Under the pieces are notes generated by a model. The model did not search any database, had not been told where the DNA came from, and saw only the letters and a list, made by a program, of their open reading frames with translations. Positions 36,595 to 45,811 of a stretch of DNA of 64,000 nucleotides are shown piece after piece. Each line of letters starts with the position of its first letter. The stretch's first letter is position 1. The DNA is from an uncultured Bacteroidota bacterium (GTDB taxonomy: Bacteria > Bacteroidota > Bacteroidia > NS11-12g > UBA9320): positions 1 through 64,000 of the forward strand of contig CAKZLB010000043.1 of assembly GCA_937124965.1 (NCBI GenBank), written 5' to 3'. The position numbers and the translations under genes are program-made.

Positions 36595-38472
36595 TTACTC
36601 TTTAATCAACTTTTGAGTAATCAGTCCATCTTTCGTATGAATTGTCAATGTGTAAACTCCTTGTTTCAACGTCTCGTCGATATGAATAATAGATGATTCT
36701 GAAGTACCCGTTTGAATGATTTGACCAGACAAATCAACTAAATCATATGTAAAATCTTGTTGTGATAATCCATCAACTGTAACTGTTGTCGTAAACGGAT
36801 TAGGATAGACCGAAATTGTTGGTTGAGTTTGATTTTTGGGAACGCTTACTGGGTGATTAAATTGACTAAGACCTTTTGTATGAGTAACATACAATAGGCT
36901 ATCTGATAAATAGTCTAACGAAAATATTTCTCCAGGGCCACTTGTTGGTGAGATCGCATTATCATGGTCAACCAAAACTCTAATTAAATTACTCGCAGAT
37001 GCAAAACCTTTTGACATTCTAAAAATACCACCAACCATTAACTGAGTGTTGTTGTAAAGTGAGAGTGAATTTGCGCGAAATGCGCCATGTTCCCTGCTGT
37101 CAGTTCCCTCCCACAATAAATCTGATCGGTCAACTATAGAGCGTATTTTATTACTATTTGAGTTTGCGAAACCAACCAAGCACATACTGCGTTTAGTATC
37201 ATTAATGTAATCAGCTTTAAACCCTAAGTAACATCCAGAATCAGAAGTCAGAATTGCATTTACTTCTTCATAAACTGATTCGACAAAACGCACATGTTCC
37301 GTTAATTGGTTGTTTGAATATTTCAACACAATGGCTTCATTTGAAGGAATTGTATCACTTTCACTGTAGAAGTTTCCTGAAAGGAAACTCCCACCAATTA
37401 ATATTCCATCACTTGTGTTTGCAAATTGGCTTACTAATCCTATGAAATCACATTTTTTCGTTGTTGAGTTGTCTTTAAGATTCCAGATCCATAATTCGCT
37501 TTTGGATGCGATTGAATCGGTTTCTGAGAGGACAACAAACGCTTCGTTATCATTTATTCTAAATATTTTTCGAGCATAAGGTAGATTTGGATTTGGCGAT
37601 GATAAACCTGTCCAGTTTCCATTTTTTAAATGACCAAAGGCCATCGACATACTCAACGTCTTGATATCACCACAAAACAGTAAATCATCTATAGTACCGT
37701 GCACATCATATATGTCACCCTTAATATCCTCTGACAAAACTGATTGTGTATTATTTTTTGTAACAACAATGCCAGTATAGCTTTTGGAATCAATCGACTT
37801 AAAGCTTCCATACGTAATAATTAAATTGCTCTTGTCGTCAACAATAGACCCACGAACCTTTCCATCATCTACTTTAAAAATGGAATTGATTATAACATTG
37901 TCACTATACCCTGGTTGTATCCACTTCAACTCATCGATTGTAAAGCCAAACTCATTGGTCCATTCGGCAATACCTTCTGTTTTAATATCAGCTATGTATT
38001 CATAGTTATGTTCTTTACTTATTTGTAATGCCAACTCCTCATGACCCGATATTTTTATTAAATAACCAACAGCGCAATGAACACCGTAATCATCAATAAA
38101 ATAAGGAGTTCTTTCGGAATGATATATATTGGTTGGAAAGACTTTTCTGTTAGAGTACTCTTGTAGTTCACCAAGTAATGCATTTCGTTTGTCAATCTGA
38201 TTGGATCCAAAACTATTTGGTGGATTTGTTGAAAGTTCCGATATGACCAAATCTAAGTGATATTGTATCCTATCTAAATCATTGGTAAACTGAATGCTTT
38301 GATTTCCAGGTAAAGCGTCTTTATGATGTTTCCACTGCTCGTTGATTTCAAGTAAATGTTCCAATGGAGCACGTTCTGCATTAGCAGACAACTGGGCTTT
38401 CACTGTAAATCCATAAAGAAAAGAACAGACTAGAAAAACTGTTCTGAATTGTTGAACAAATTGATTTTTCAT
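36595..38472 (-). CDS. secreted protein with T9SS type A sorting domain
   Basis: 625 residues from ATG 38472, which gives a normal signal peptide (M-K-N-Q-F-V-Q-Q-F then a hydrophobic core ending V-K-A-Q). An upstream start at 38547 would bury the signal peptide. Residues about 30-185 contain a recurring Bacteroidota segment around Y-F-I-D-D-Y-G-V-H-C-A-V-G-Y-L-I and E-W-T-N-E-F-G-F-T-I-D-E-L, followed by propeller-like repeats (about 200-540). The last 75 residues form a type A sorting domain (I-S-V-Y-P-N-P-F-T-T, ending K-L-I-K-E), so the protein is exported by T9SS. Function unknown. Confidence 0.88.
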   Translation of the reverse strand: MKNQFVQQFRTVFLVCSFLYGFTVKAQLSANAERAPLEHLLEINEQWKHHKDALPGNQSIQFTNDLDRIQYHLDLVISELSTNPPNSFGSNQIDKRNALLGELQEYSNRKVFPTNIYHSERTPYFIDDYGVHCAVGYLIKISGHEELALQISKEHNYEYIADIKTEGIAEWTNEFGFTIDELKWIQPGYSDNVIINSIFKVDDGKVRGSIVDDKSNLIITYGSFKSIDSKSYTGIVVTKNNTQSVLSEDIKGDIYDVHGTIDDLLFCGDIKTLSMSMAFGHLKNGNWTGLSSPNPNLPYARKIFRINDNEAFVVLSETDSIASKSELWIWNLKDNSTTKKCDFIGLVSQFANTSDGILIGGSFLSGNFYSESDTIPSNEAIVLKYSNNQLTEHVRFVESVYEEVNAILTSDSGCYLGFKADYINDTKRSMCLVGFANSNSNKIRSIVDRSDLLWEGTDSREHGAFRANSLSLYNNTQLMVGGIFRMSKGFASASNLIRVLVDHDNAISPTSGPGEIFSLDYLSDSLLYVTHTKGLSQFNHPVSVPKNQTQPTISVYPNPFTTTVTVDGLSQQDFTYDLVDLSGQIIQTGTSESSIIHIDETLKQGVYTLTIHTKDGLITQKLIKE

Positions 38473-38799
38473 ATTTGATTTAGTGTTTGACGCAAGCAAA
38501 TTAGTATTTATACAGGAAAAACGTGTCATCGTCAGAACATTTGACAAATTTCGAAGTAGAAACCTACTAAAGTAGAATCAAATTTAGGTTAGAAAGCCCG
38601 AGAGGTGCAGTAGTTGAATGTTTGGTTTGGTCTTAGTGTTTGGTTAGATGGTTATTTGCCACAAAATCACACCTCTCGATTTCTTTCAATGGTTAAGTAG
38701 GCGCAATTTATATTCTAAATACGGATCAAAAAGGTTTCATCTCTGAAGTGACACATTGAACCTCCATACGCGGTTTGCTTGTAGTAAAATGAACAATCA
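38473..38799. other. intergenic region with a long-range inverted repeat
   Basis: No convincing gene. The main feature is a perfect 9-base inverted repeat (38599-38607 with 38670-38678), extended by gaaag/ctttc (38592-38596 with 38683-38687). It encloses about 62 bases that are G/T-rich on the plus strand with repeated tttggt units. This could be a structured untranslated region, a small RNA or a terminator of the minus-strand gene ending at 38800. Confidence 0.35.
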
Positions 38800-39609
38800 C
38801 TAGCGTTTGATGACAAGAAAATCATAAAGTAGTTTAAAGTCCTCAATGGGCATTATGGTATCGTATGCGAGAATCAAATGGTTACCGATAAACTCGATAA
38901 TTAATTTATCAGTGACAGGAATCTCTTTTAAAATAGCTTGCATAACTCCTACTTTATGTGATCTACCAAATTCAAAGCACGTAAACCCATCGAGCACTAA
39001 ATCGTTAGTTTCATTCACCTCCGAAAAGTATTTTTCTATAAAGTTCGTTTTTCGTAATACATAGTTGCCACATTCAAACGGTAGCACTATATCTATAAGC
39101 ATTGCTTCGTTAGCAAATGGAAAATTCTGAGTACTTGAATCATAACTTTGGCTTGATTTACTTTCAATGTACACATGACTAATTTTAATAGACTCTTTGG
39201 TCACGTACCAGTCGTATGACCAATTTAAACTATCGCCAAAAATTTTTAACGCATCCCATAATTCAGCGCATTCCGTAGACGGTTCTGACAGCTTAAATCC
39301 ATTTTCGAAAAGAAAATTCTTAATAAACAGCTCGTTATGCTCTGAAGGGTAATAGTTTTTACGAATAACGTCCTCAGGTATTACACCAGAATCATTATAA
39401 ACGTCCCAATTCCCTGACTCTGCTTCTTCAATCGTTATCACTCGTCCTGTAATTGGGTCAAACAACTCCTCGTCTTTTAACTGACGAATGGTTTCAAATG
39501 ACTCGTCTGATTTGGTATTAGGTTTACTTGGTTTATCACCTTTCATAAAAAAGATTAAATAGACGAAAAAGCAAACGACAAGAATCGTTAAAACGTAACC
39601 TTCAATCAT
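38800..39609 (-). CDS. membrane-anchored hypothetical protein
   Basis: 269 residues. A single N-terminal transmembrane helix (about 4-22) is followed by a charged linker and then a soluble domain of about 220 residues; by topology this would face the cytoplasm or periplasm as a bitopic protein. A D-P-I-T-G-R-V-I-T-I-E-E-A segment near residue 50 is distinctive, but I do not recognise the family. The start overlaps the stop of the ABC-F gene by 4 bases (ATGA), so it is probably translationally coupled to it. Confidence 0.7.
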   Translation of the reverse strand: MIEGYVLTILVVCFFVYLIFFMKGDKPSKPNTKSDESFETIRQLKDEELFDPITGRVITIEEAESGNWDVYNDSGVIPEDVIRKNYYPSEHNELFIKNFLFENGFKLSEPSTECAELWDALKIFGDSLNWSYDWYVTKESIKISHVYIESKSSQSYDSSTQNFPFANEAMLIDIVLPFECGNYVLRKTNFIEKYFSEVNETNDLVLDGFTCFEFGRSHKVGVMQAILKEIPVTDKLIIEFIGNHLILAYDTIMPIEDFKLLYDFLVIKR

Positions 39610-41489
39610 GCGTATTCTGATAACTCTAGCCAGCGCATTTCTTTCTCATCAAGTAACTCATTTATAATTTCTAATCGTTGGGCTTTTTCTTGCAACTTGT
39701 TATAGTCGGTTTCACCGCTTGCCATAAAACTCTCTATTTCAGATTTTTCTGTATTTAGTTTATCCATCTCTTTTTCTAACCCTTCGAACTCGTAGCGCTC
39801 TTTAAACGTTAATTTGGTTTTAACTTCCTCTTTTTTCTGATCCTTTTTCCAATCAGTTTTGTCTTCAACAACTTCTTTGGCTGTGGAGTTTTCTTCTTCC
39901 AGATAGTCTTGATAATCCTGATATGTACCGTTGAAATCCTTGATTTCTCCATTTCCTTTAAACAGAAAAAGATGGTCTACAAGGGTATCCATAAAGTACC
40001 TATCGTGCGATACAATCAATAAACATCCTCCAAATTGAAGTAAAAAGTCTTCTAGTTTGTTTAATGTCAAAAGGTCCAAATCATTCGTAGGCTCATCGAG
40101 AATTAAAAAATTGGGATTTTTAATTAATACCGTCATAAGGTGTAAACGACGTTTTTCCCCACCACTCAACTTGCGCACAGGATTGTGTTGCACCGACGGC
40201 GGGAACATAAAATGATTCAGAAACTGGGAAGCAGATAGTTTTGTACCATCGCCTAGTTCAATCACATCTGCATATTCACGCAAAATGTCGATCACTTTCA
40301 TTTCTGGTTCAAACTCCAAGCCTTTCTGATTGTAATAGCCAAAAACAACGGTATCTCCAGTATTGATTTTTCCTGAATCAGGCTCTTCTAATCCACAGAG
40401 CATATTTAAAAATGTTGATTTACCTACACCATTAGGCCCAACAATACCAATCCTCTCCCCTCTTTTAAACGTATAATCAAAGCCTTTGATAATTTCTAAA
40501 TCACCGTACGATTTATAGACTTTTTTTAATTCTAAGATCTTGCCACCTTGGCGGCTCATTTTTACCTGCAGAGTTAACTCCTGATCATGCACGCCACTTT
40601 TGGATACTGCTTCAGTCTCATGAAATCGTTGAATTCGAGCCTTCGATTTTGTGCCTCGTGCCTTTGGCATTCTCCGAATCCAGTCAATTTCAGTTTTTAC
40701 TTTTTTTCCGGCTTTTTCGATTTCTATTCGATGCACCTCTTCTCGCTCTGCTCGTTTCTGAAGGAAAAAAGAATAGTTCCCGTGGTGTGTATATAGTTTA
40801 CCCTGATGTAATTCCAGAATAACGTTACACACATTTTCAAGAAAGTAACGATCGTGAGTAACCATAAATAATGTGAGACCTGATCGCGTTAAATATTGCT
40901 CCAACCATTCAATCATTGCAACATCCAAGTGGTTGGTAGGCTCATCGAGGATAAGAACATCAGGTTCATCGAGCAACGCGAGAGCCAAGGCTAATCGCTT
41001 TTTCTGTCCACCTGATAGCGTTCCAACTTGTTGTGTTTGATCTTCAATTTCGAACTTGGTTAGGATTTCATTTAATCGTCGCTCGTAATCCCATGCTCCA
41101 AATTCATCCATTTTACTCATAGCTTGGTCTAGAGCATTTTGGTTTTGCTGACTATATTCTTCAGACTGCTGTTCTAACACGTTGTGGTATGTGGATATTA
41201 CCTCAAGCATTTCAGAGTTTGCAGTACGAATCAATTCTGCAATAGATACATCCTCATTAAAATCCGGCTCTTGTTCTAAGTACCCAAATCGAACGCCATT
41301 GCGAAAAACTACTCGTCCTTCGCTGGGAATATCCTTGTCGGCTAAAATTTTTAATAAACTGGATTTGCCAGTACCATTATTGGCAACCAAGGCCATTTTG
41401 TCGCCTTTGCTAAGACCAAAGTTTAATCCAGAAAATAAAACACGCTCTCCTAAGTTTTTCTCAAGATTTTCAACCGATAGATAATTCAC
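39606..41489 (-). CDS. ABC-F family ATPase, Uup-like
   Basis: 627 residues with two ABC ATPase domains and no membrane segments. Domain 1 has Walker A A-N-N-G-T-G-K-S (the first Gly replaced by Ala), signature L-S-G-G-Q-K-K-R and Walker B L-I-L-D-E-P-T-N-H-L-D. Domain 2 has G-P-N-G-V-G-K-S, L-S-G-G-E-K-R-R and L-I-L-D-E-P-T-N-D-L-D. A linker (about 240-300) joins them and a C-terminal coiled coil (about 555-625) matches the Uup subfamily, which acts on ribosomes or nucleic acids. The start is GTG at 41489, four bases after a TACCTTTG element. Confidence 0.93.
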   Translation of the reverse strand: MNYLSVENLEKNLGERVLFSGLNFGLSKGDKMALVANNGTGKSSLLKILADKDIPSEGRVVFRNGVRFGYLEQEPDFNEDVSIAELIRTANSEMLEVISTYHNVLEQQSEEYSQQNQNALDQAMSKMDEFGAWDYERRLNEILTKFEIEDQTQQVGTLSGGQKKRLALALALLDEPDVLILDEPTNHLDVAMIEWLEQYLTRSGLTLFMVTHDRYFLENVCNVILELHQGKLYTHHGNYSFFLQKRAEREEVHRIEIEKAGKKVKTEIDWIRRMPKARGTKSKARIQRFHETEAVSKSGVHDQELTLQVKMSRQGGKILELKKVYKSYGDLEIIKGFDYTFKRGERIGIVGPNGVGKSTFLNMLCGLEEPDSGKINTGDTVVFGYYNQKGLEFEPEMKVIDILREYADVIELGDGTKLSASQFLNHFMFPPSVQHNPVRKLSGGEKRRLHLMTVLIKNPNFLILDEPTNDLDLLTLNKLEDFLLQFGGCLLIVSHDRYFMDTLVDHLFLFKGNGEIKDFNGTYQDYQDYLEEENSTAKEVVEDKTDWKKDQKKEEVKTKLTFKERYEFEGLEKEMDKLNTEKSEIESFMASGETDYNKLQEKAQRLEIINELLDEKEMRWLELSEYA

Positions 41490-41493
41490 GTTT

Positions 41494-41501
41494 CAAAGGT
41501 A
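41494..41501 (-). promoter_or_regulatory. -7 promoter element of the ABC-F gene
   Basis: TACCTTTG on the minus strand fits TAnnTTTG and ends 4 bases before the GTG start at 41489, predicting a leaderless or very short leader mRNA. A TTTG lies further upstream but with too short a spacer. Confidence 0.45.
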
Positions 41502-41560
41502 GTATGGAAATACAAATGATTGATAGTCATTCGTTTTATTTGAGATTATGTAACGGTCGG

Positions 41561-42019
41561 TTACGATCTCAGTTTCATGGATAACTCCATGGTAAACCGA
41601 GCAACCTCATCGTTATTACACATAGCGGAAACCACAACCATGCGATTAACTCGCTCCTTGGTTTGTTCCATTTTGTCTAACATTTCTGCAATCCTGTCTC
41701 CATCGCCGCACACGAAATTGACATCATCTTCTGCTCGTTTAAAATACTCTGCCTGCATTGATTTAAAAACGGGTGCAGCTTTTAATCCGCGTAATTCAAG
41801 AAGATAAAACGCTAAAAATCCTGAAGCCAAATCCGCTCCAACCGTCATAACTCCAAGATACATGCTTCCAACGTGATTGCGTGTTTTACGTCGCAATGGA
41901 ATCTTAACTGATATCGCTTTTTCTGATATGGCTGTAACTTTAGGACGGCAAAAACCAATTGCGGGAATTTTAGCAAATCCAAATAGAAATAATTTCCAAT
42001 TTAAGTTTTGTAAAGTCAT
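41561..42019 (-). CDS. DUF4442 hotdog-fold, thioesterase-like protein
   Basis: 152 residues matching DUF4442, a hotdog-fold family related to acyl-CoA thioesterases. Visible features are the N-terminal F-G-F-A-K-I-P segment, the core R-N-H-V-G-S-M-Y-L-G-V-M, the helix A-D-L-A-S-G-F-L-A-F, and a terminal beta strand with E-V-A-R-F-T-M-E-L. No catalytic residue can be assigned with confidence. The ATG overlaps the stop of the NMO-like gene by 4 bases (ATGA), linking the two in an operon possibly concerned with acyl or nitroalkane metabolism. Confidence 0.82.
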   Translation of the reverse strand: MTLQNLNWKLFLFGFAKIPAIGFCRPKVTAISEKAISVKIPLRRKTRNHVGSMYLGVMTVGADLASGFLAFYLLELRGLKAAPVFKSMQAEYFKRAEDDVNFVCGDGDRIAEMLDKMEQTKERVNRMVVVSAMCNNDEVARFTMELSMKLRS

Positions 42020-42981
42020 GTTGTTTTTGAAGTTACTAGCTTATTCACTACATCCTTGACCTTCGCTATTTTGTCGACGTACTCTATACTCGGGCCAGCA
42101 CACCATACAGACTTGTATGTTGCTCCAAAAGCTGCTTTTTCGAGACTTTTCATTCCTTTTACAAATGTGAACGCTTTCATCCACTTTTTCAGTTTTTTAT
42201 TTTTATTCAAAACCTTCTCAAGCCAATTTTGGTCAGTGCCAATTTCTTGTACGTACGGTGTGTTAATGACCGAACATGGAGTTCCCGATAATTTAGTGGT
42301 CATTACAATATCCTTAGCATTAAAATCGACAATTGCTTGTTTGTAATCTTGGTGGACAGGAGCCTCTTCGGTAGCTATAAAAACACTTCCAACAGATACA
42401 CCATCAGCACCGAGTTCAAGCACTTTTTTCAAACTATCGTAATCACCCACTCCACCTGCAGAAATCACTGGAACTTTACACGTCTTTTTTAGCAACGGAA
42501 TTAATTCAGCCGCTGGAATATTTCCTGCATGACCTCCAGCTTCTTTATTTACAGCGATAATAGCATCACACCCTAAGTCTTCGACCTTTTTTGCGTAAAC
42601 AGCATCAGTTACATCACAAAACACTTTAACTCCCGCACTATGGGCTTTTTCAATCGTCTCTTTTGGATTTCCCAGACTAGTAATCAGGTAGTCTACTTTC
42701 AGCTCACAACATACATCTAGTTGTTCCTTGTATTTGAAATTTGATTTGTTAACGATTAAATTTATACCAAATGGCCCAGGACACTGCTTCTTCAATTCTT
42801 GAATGGCAGCACGTAATTCGTCGATAGTCCGATAATTAAGAGCTGGAATTGCTCCTGTTATACCTGCTTTACCAGCTTCCACAACCATAGCAGTGTTGCT
42901 TACTAAAAACATGGGAGCTTGAATTATCGGGTATTTAATTCCGAGCATTTTGGTCAAAGACGTATCAAACAATTGGTGCAT
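42016..42981 (-). CDS. nitronate monooxygenase (NMO)-like flavoprotein
   Basis: 321-residue TIM-barrel FMN protein of the NMO/2-nitropropane dioxygenase family. Typical motifs are Y-P-I-I-Q-A-P-M-F (16-24), A-G-G-H-A-G and the phosphate-binding G-A-D-G-V-S-V-G-S-V-F. Such enzymes oxidise alkyl nitronates, while some homologues are enoyl-ACP reductases (FabK-like), which this sequence alone cannot exclude. Start ATG at 42981 (a TTG two codons upstream is less likely); a TAACTTTG element lies 3 bases before it. Co-transcribed with the DUF4442 gene. Confidence 0.85.
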   Translation of the reverse strand: MHQLFDTSLTKMLGIKYPIIQAPMFLVSNTAMVVEAGKAGITGAIPALNYRTIDELRAAIQELKKQCPGPFGINLIVNKSNFKYKEQLDVCCELKVDYLITSLGNPKETIEKAHSAGVKVFCDVTDAVYAKKVEDLGCDAIIAVNKEAGGHAGNIPAAELIPLLKKTCKVPVISAGGVGDYDSLKKVLELGADGVSVGSVFIATEEAPVHQDYKQAIVDFNAKDIVMTTKLSGTPCSVINTPYVQEIGTDQNWLEKVLNKNKKLKKWMKAFTFVKGMKSLEKAAFGATYKSVWCAGPSIEYVDKIAKVKDVVNKLVTSKTT

Positions 42982-42984
42982 AAA

Positions 42985-42992
42985 CAAAGTTA
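42985..42992 (-). promoter_or_regulatory. -7 promoter element of the NMO-DUF4442 operon
   Basis: TAACTTTG on the minus strand is a full match to TAnnTTTG and ends 3 bases before the ATG at 42981, implying a leaderless transcript. Confidence 0.45.
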
Positions 42993-43077
42993 ATGAATGT
43001 TTTCATGACGTGGAGAAGGAAAGTTGAAGGTATGTTATGACCTTTAAATAACGCCAGTATTTAGTGTATAACTAAAA

Positions 43078-43674
43078 TCACGACTCAATTGTTCGGAATG
43101 TTAAATTTATTCGTGCCGAATGAACTTTTTTCGTAGGTGGTAATCGATGCTTCCAATACTTTTGGGTTTCTCCTTTCATAACTAACAAACTGCCTCTTTC
43201 CAATACAATAGATACCCTTTCTTTAGTTGAGTTGTGTTTAAAAGAAAACAAACGTTCAGCACCTAAACTCAAAGAGGCAATGGTTCCATTCTTTTTTAAA
43301 TCTTTTTCGCCGTCACTGTGATAGGCCATTCCTTCTTCGCCTGAGTGATAAAGGTTGAGTAGACATGAATTATATGTTTCATTAGTTTTCTCTTCAACTA
43401 ACGACTTTAAATCGAGTAGTTCACTGGTCCATGGCAGTGCAGATTTAGTTGTATTGGAATACGTGTATGAAAACGGGCGATCTCCGTACCAAGCCACTTT
43501 TCGTTTTGTGATAATTACTTTGCCAAACATTCGAGATTGATCGTGTGACCATTCTATATAGTCAAGGAGCTTCGCGAAATAATGTTGCGCTTTATCTACT
43601 GGAAGTATCGGACCATGGTACAGGACATCTCCATCATAGGGCAATAATTTTTTGGTTGTGTTGAATAGGTCCAT
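43078..43674 (-). CDS. AlkB-like 2-oxoglutarate/Fe(II)-dependent dioxygenase
   Basis: 198 residues (start ATG 43674; a TTG at 43683 is also in frame). The iron-binding H-x-D is in M-A-Y-H-S-D-G-E, the second His is in Y-W-K-H-R-L-P-P, and the 2-oxoglutarate-binding arginines are in S-A-R-I-N-L-T-F-R near the C-terminus. N-L-Y-H-S-G-E-E-G is also typical. AlkB enzymes oxidatively demethylate alkylated bases in DNA or RNA, or modify tRNA. It is followed by a TATTATTG element resembling a promoter. It stands alone. Confidence 0.93.
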   Translation of the reverse strand: MDLFNTTKKLLPYDGDVLYHGPILPVDKAQHYFAKLLDYIEWSHDQSRMFGKVIITKRKVAWYGDRPFSYTYSNTTKSALPWTSELLDLKSLVEEKTNETYNSCLLNLYHSGEEGMAYHSDGEKDLKKNGTIASLSLGAERLFSFKHNSTKERVSIVLERGSLLVMKGETQKYWKHRLPPTKKVHSARINLTFRTIES

Positions 43675-43728
43675 ATGCGGCAATAATAGTACAACCGTTT
43701 TCTAAACTCGCTTTCGCTACTTAAAGAA

Positions 43729-43976
43729 TCATTTTTCAACAATATTGAATCTAAACTCGCTGTGTACATACACAGCAGTCTCTTTTACTCCGTTAATAAT
43801 GCTGTATTTGTAGTTCCAATTCTCAACCCTGAAATCCCCATTCCATTTCACTTTTGAAATTAGGAGGCCATTTTTTAGATTAGAGCTTGATTTGAGGAAT
43901 CAGAGAAATACTTCTCTTTGGATTGAGTTGCGTTAGAGGTTACAATGATTTTGGTTAACAATTTATTACTACCGTT
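43729..43976 (-). pseudogene. probable frameshifted gene remnant
   Basis: Two minus-strand frames read as continuous protein if a single frameshift near 43875-43905 is repaired. The upstream part (from 43976, directly after a TAA at 43977-43979) gives N-G-S-N-K-L-L-T-K-I-I-V-T-S-N and then Y-F-S-D-S-S-N. The downstream part gives L-K-N-G-L-L-I-S-K-V-K-W-N-G-D-F and ends I-V-E-K at the stop 43729. It looks like the C-terminal end of a secreted beta-rich protein. There is no start codon. The rest of 43684-44152 shows no gene. A sequencing indel remains possible. Confidence 0.4.
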
Positions 43977-44152
43977 TTATACCAGACTAAAAATGCGTTA
44001 AATTAGCATCTTTATCTTGCAACCAGTTAGGTAGTTAACTGCACAATTTTGACCTAACATCACACCTTTTATTCATTCATTGTTACAAAAAATTAAACTA
44101 ACTCCTTAGCGAATTTTCTATTTTCGTCGAGACAAATTTTTACTCAAACATC

Positions 44153-45688
44153 ATGAAACATCTACATATCACACTTTTTATCGTATCGCTGCTAAGTGTT
44201 TGCAACGTTTCTAAAGCGCAGCAGTTAGACACAGAAGACATCACGTTAACTGAGATTGATGCGCTTAACCAAGGCTCATTTATGTTTGCTCCAGTACCTG
44301 TGATGGACTCATTAATCCTTGGATTAGTTTGGAATTATAATCCTGGTATTTCGAATTCTATGGTTTTTGCTACATACAATTCAAACATGGAAATAAAGTC
44401 GAACTTGACTGTCGCTGACTTTCAAATTGATAGTAATCAATACATATACTATATAACAAGGCTCAAAGACAGGGTGCTCATTTTCCATGCGAAATTGCCG
44501 CAAAAAAAATCAGTAGCGTCAACTTTATTTGTTTCCTCTTACAAGGCGGAAGACTTATCCCCCATACAAACTTACGTGCCTGTTATTGAGAACGAATATT
44601 ACAGAAAAACGCAATTTCGATTTGCTATGACATCCGACGGGGCTAATATTGGTGTTATTTTCAATAATTTCTTAGTCAAAAAACATCCTGACATCAGCCA
44701 AATAAAAGTAGTTAATTCGGACTTACAATTAATCAGAAACTACCAGTACGAACTTGATACAGAGAAAGGAACACATAAATTACACAAAATAACTATAGAC
44801 GAAGAAAATGCGTATTTCTTTATAAGGACGTACGGGGCAAAAAGCAAATCAAAAAGAGTATATGATAGCAATCGTTTTCGTGTAGTAAAAATAACAAAAG
44901 AGGGTATTCAAACACAGTATCAGGTGCGGTATAAAAATGCACGTATGAAGGAAGCCAGTTTGGTAAGTATGCCTGACGGCTCCTTAGCTTGTCAAGGCAT
45001 TGTATATTCATTTGAGCATGAAAAATACTATAGTTTCCATAAATCTTTGGATGACATGGTTGAATACCCGTTAGACAAACCAGTAAAAGAAACGGAATAT
45101 TTGGAGCTGAGTAAAGAAGAATTACATTATCCATTAGACTATTCTACTCCTACCTTTAGTACAGCGTTTTCCCATGCCGAACCTTATGGAATCTCGTATA
45201 GCTTCTGGGGCCTTTTTTATTATCAATCGTTTTTTGCAGTAAGGGCAGAATCTTCACCAAACGGTGATTTGGTCGCTGTTCAAAGGAGATATGAAAGTGT
45301 AGGTCAGGCAAACCCGACAGATGCATGTGATGTAATATTAATGAATTATATTGATGGAGAACTGCAATGGGCAACTACCATAAAAACAGATTCCGAATTC
45401 TCGAACTATATGATATTAACAATCGACGGAAAAATACATGTTTTTGCAACCCAGAGTGGATCATCACTCAATGAGATATCAGAAAAATTCAGTTTTGAGG
45501 ATGATTCAAAACAGTTGTGTCAGATTATCGTTGATGAAGATACAGGCGAATTAGACTATATCCCATTGCTAGATTTGAAGAACGCAGAAGATGGAAGGAT
45601 TTCTCAAATCGTATTTCCGAACCAAAAAAGTTTGGTACAGATAACATTAGAAAACAAGCGAAAATTGTATAGAATTAGCAGCAACTAG
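44153..45688 (+). CDS. secreted hypothetical protein
   Basis: 511 residues with a signal peptide (1-22, cleavage after S-K-A). The mature protein is beta-rich with repeated aromatic/hydrophobic strands, Tyr-rich turns and no sorting domain at the C-terminus. Segments like D-G-A-N-I-G-V-I and M-P-D-G-S-L-A suggest propeller-type blades, as in other secreted proteins of this window, but there is no catalytic motif and I do not recognise a family. A TATTTTCG element 26 bases before the ATG is a partial match to the Bacteroidota -7 consensus. Confidence 0.75.
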   Translation: MKHLHITLFIVSLLSVCNVSKAQQLDTEDITLTEIDALNQGSFMFAPVPVMDSLILGLVWNYNPGISNSMVFATYNSNMEIKSNLTVADFQIDSNQYIYYITRLKDRVLIFHAKLPQKKSVASTLFVSSYKAEDLSPIQTYVPVIENEYYRKTQFRFAMTSDGANIGVIFNNFLVKKHPDISQIKVVNSDLQLIRNYQYELDTEKGTHKLHKITIDEENAYFFIRTYGAKSKSKRVYDSNRFRVVKITKEGIQTQYQVRYKNARMKEASLVSMPDGSLACQGIVYSFEHEKYYSFHKSLDDMVEYPLDKPVKETEYLELSKEELHYPLDYSTPTFSTAFSHAEPYGISYSFWGLFYYQSFFAVRAESSPNGDLVAVQRRYESVGQANPTDACDVILMNYIDGELQWATTIKTDSEFSNYMILTIDGKIHVFATQSGSSLNEISEKFSFEDDSKQLCQIIVDEDTGELDYIPLLDLKNAEDGRISQIVFPNQKSLVQITLENKRKLYRISSN

Positions 45689-45784
45689 TACAACACATGC
45701 TCTGAAAAAATGTACCTCATAGCATAGTTATTCCCATTTCTCAATTCAATTTAAACAATCCTTTAGTCGTGCTGTTGTATTTCT

Positions 45785-45792
45785 TAATTTTG
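45785..45792 (+). promoter_or_regulatory. -7 promoter element of hutU
   Basis: TAATTTTG fits TAnnTTTG and lies 19 bases before the hutU ATG. A near-match -33 (TTTA at 45762-45765) is separated from it by 19 bases, the usual spacing. Confidence 0.5.
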
Positions 45793-45811
45793 TTCACCAT
45801 TTATAATTGTT

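Noticed and set aside
38714-38812. Possible frameshifted C-terminal extension of the 38800-39609 protein
   Set aside because: A 33-residue frame containing C-S-F-Y-Y-K and C-H-F-R-D-E follows the stop in another phase, but it is short, has no family match I can see and could be chance.
39606-41489. Walker A variant A-N-N-G-T-G-K-S in domain 1 of the ABC-F protein as a loss-of-function sign
   Set aside because: A first-position Ala is common in the N-terminal domain of Bacteroidota Uup-like proteins as far as I recall, and all other ATPase motifs are intact.
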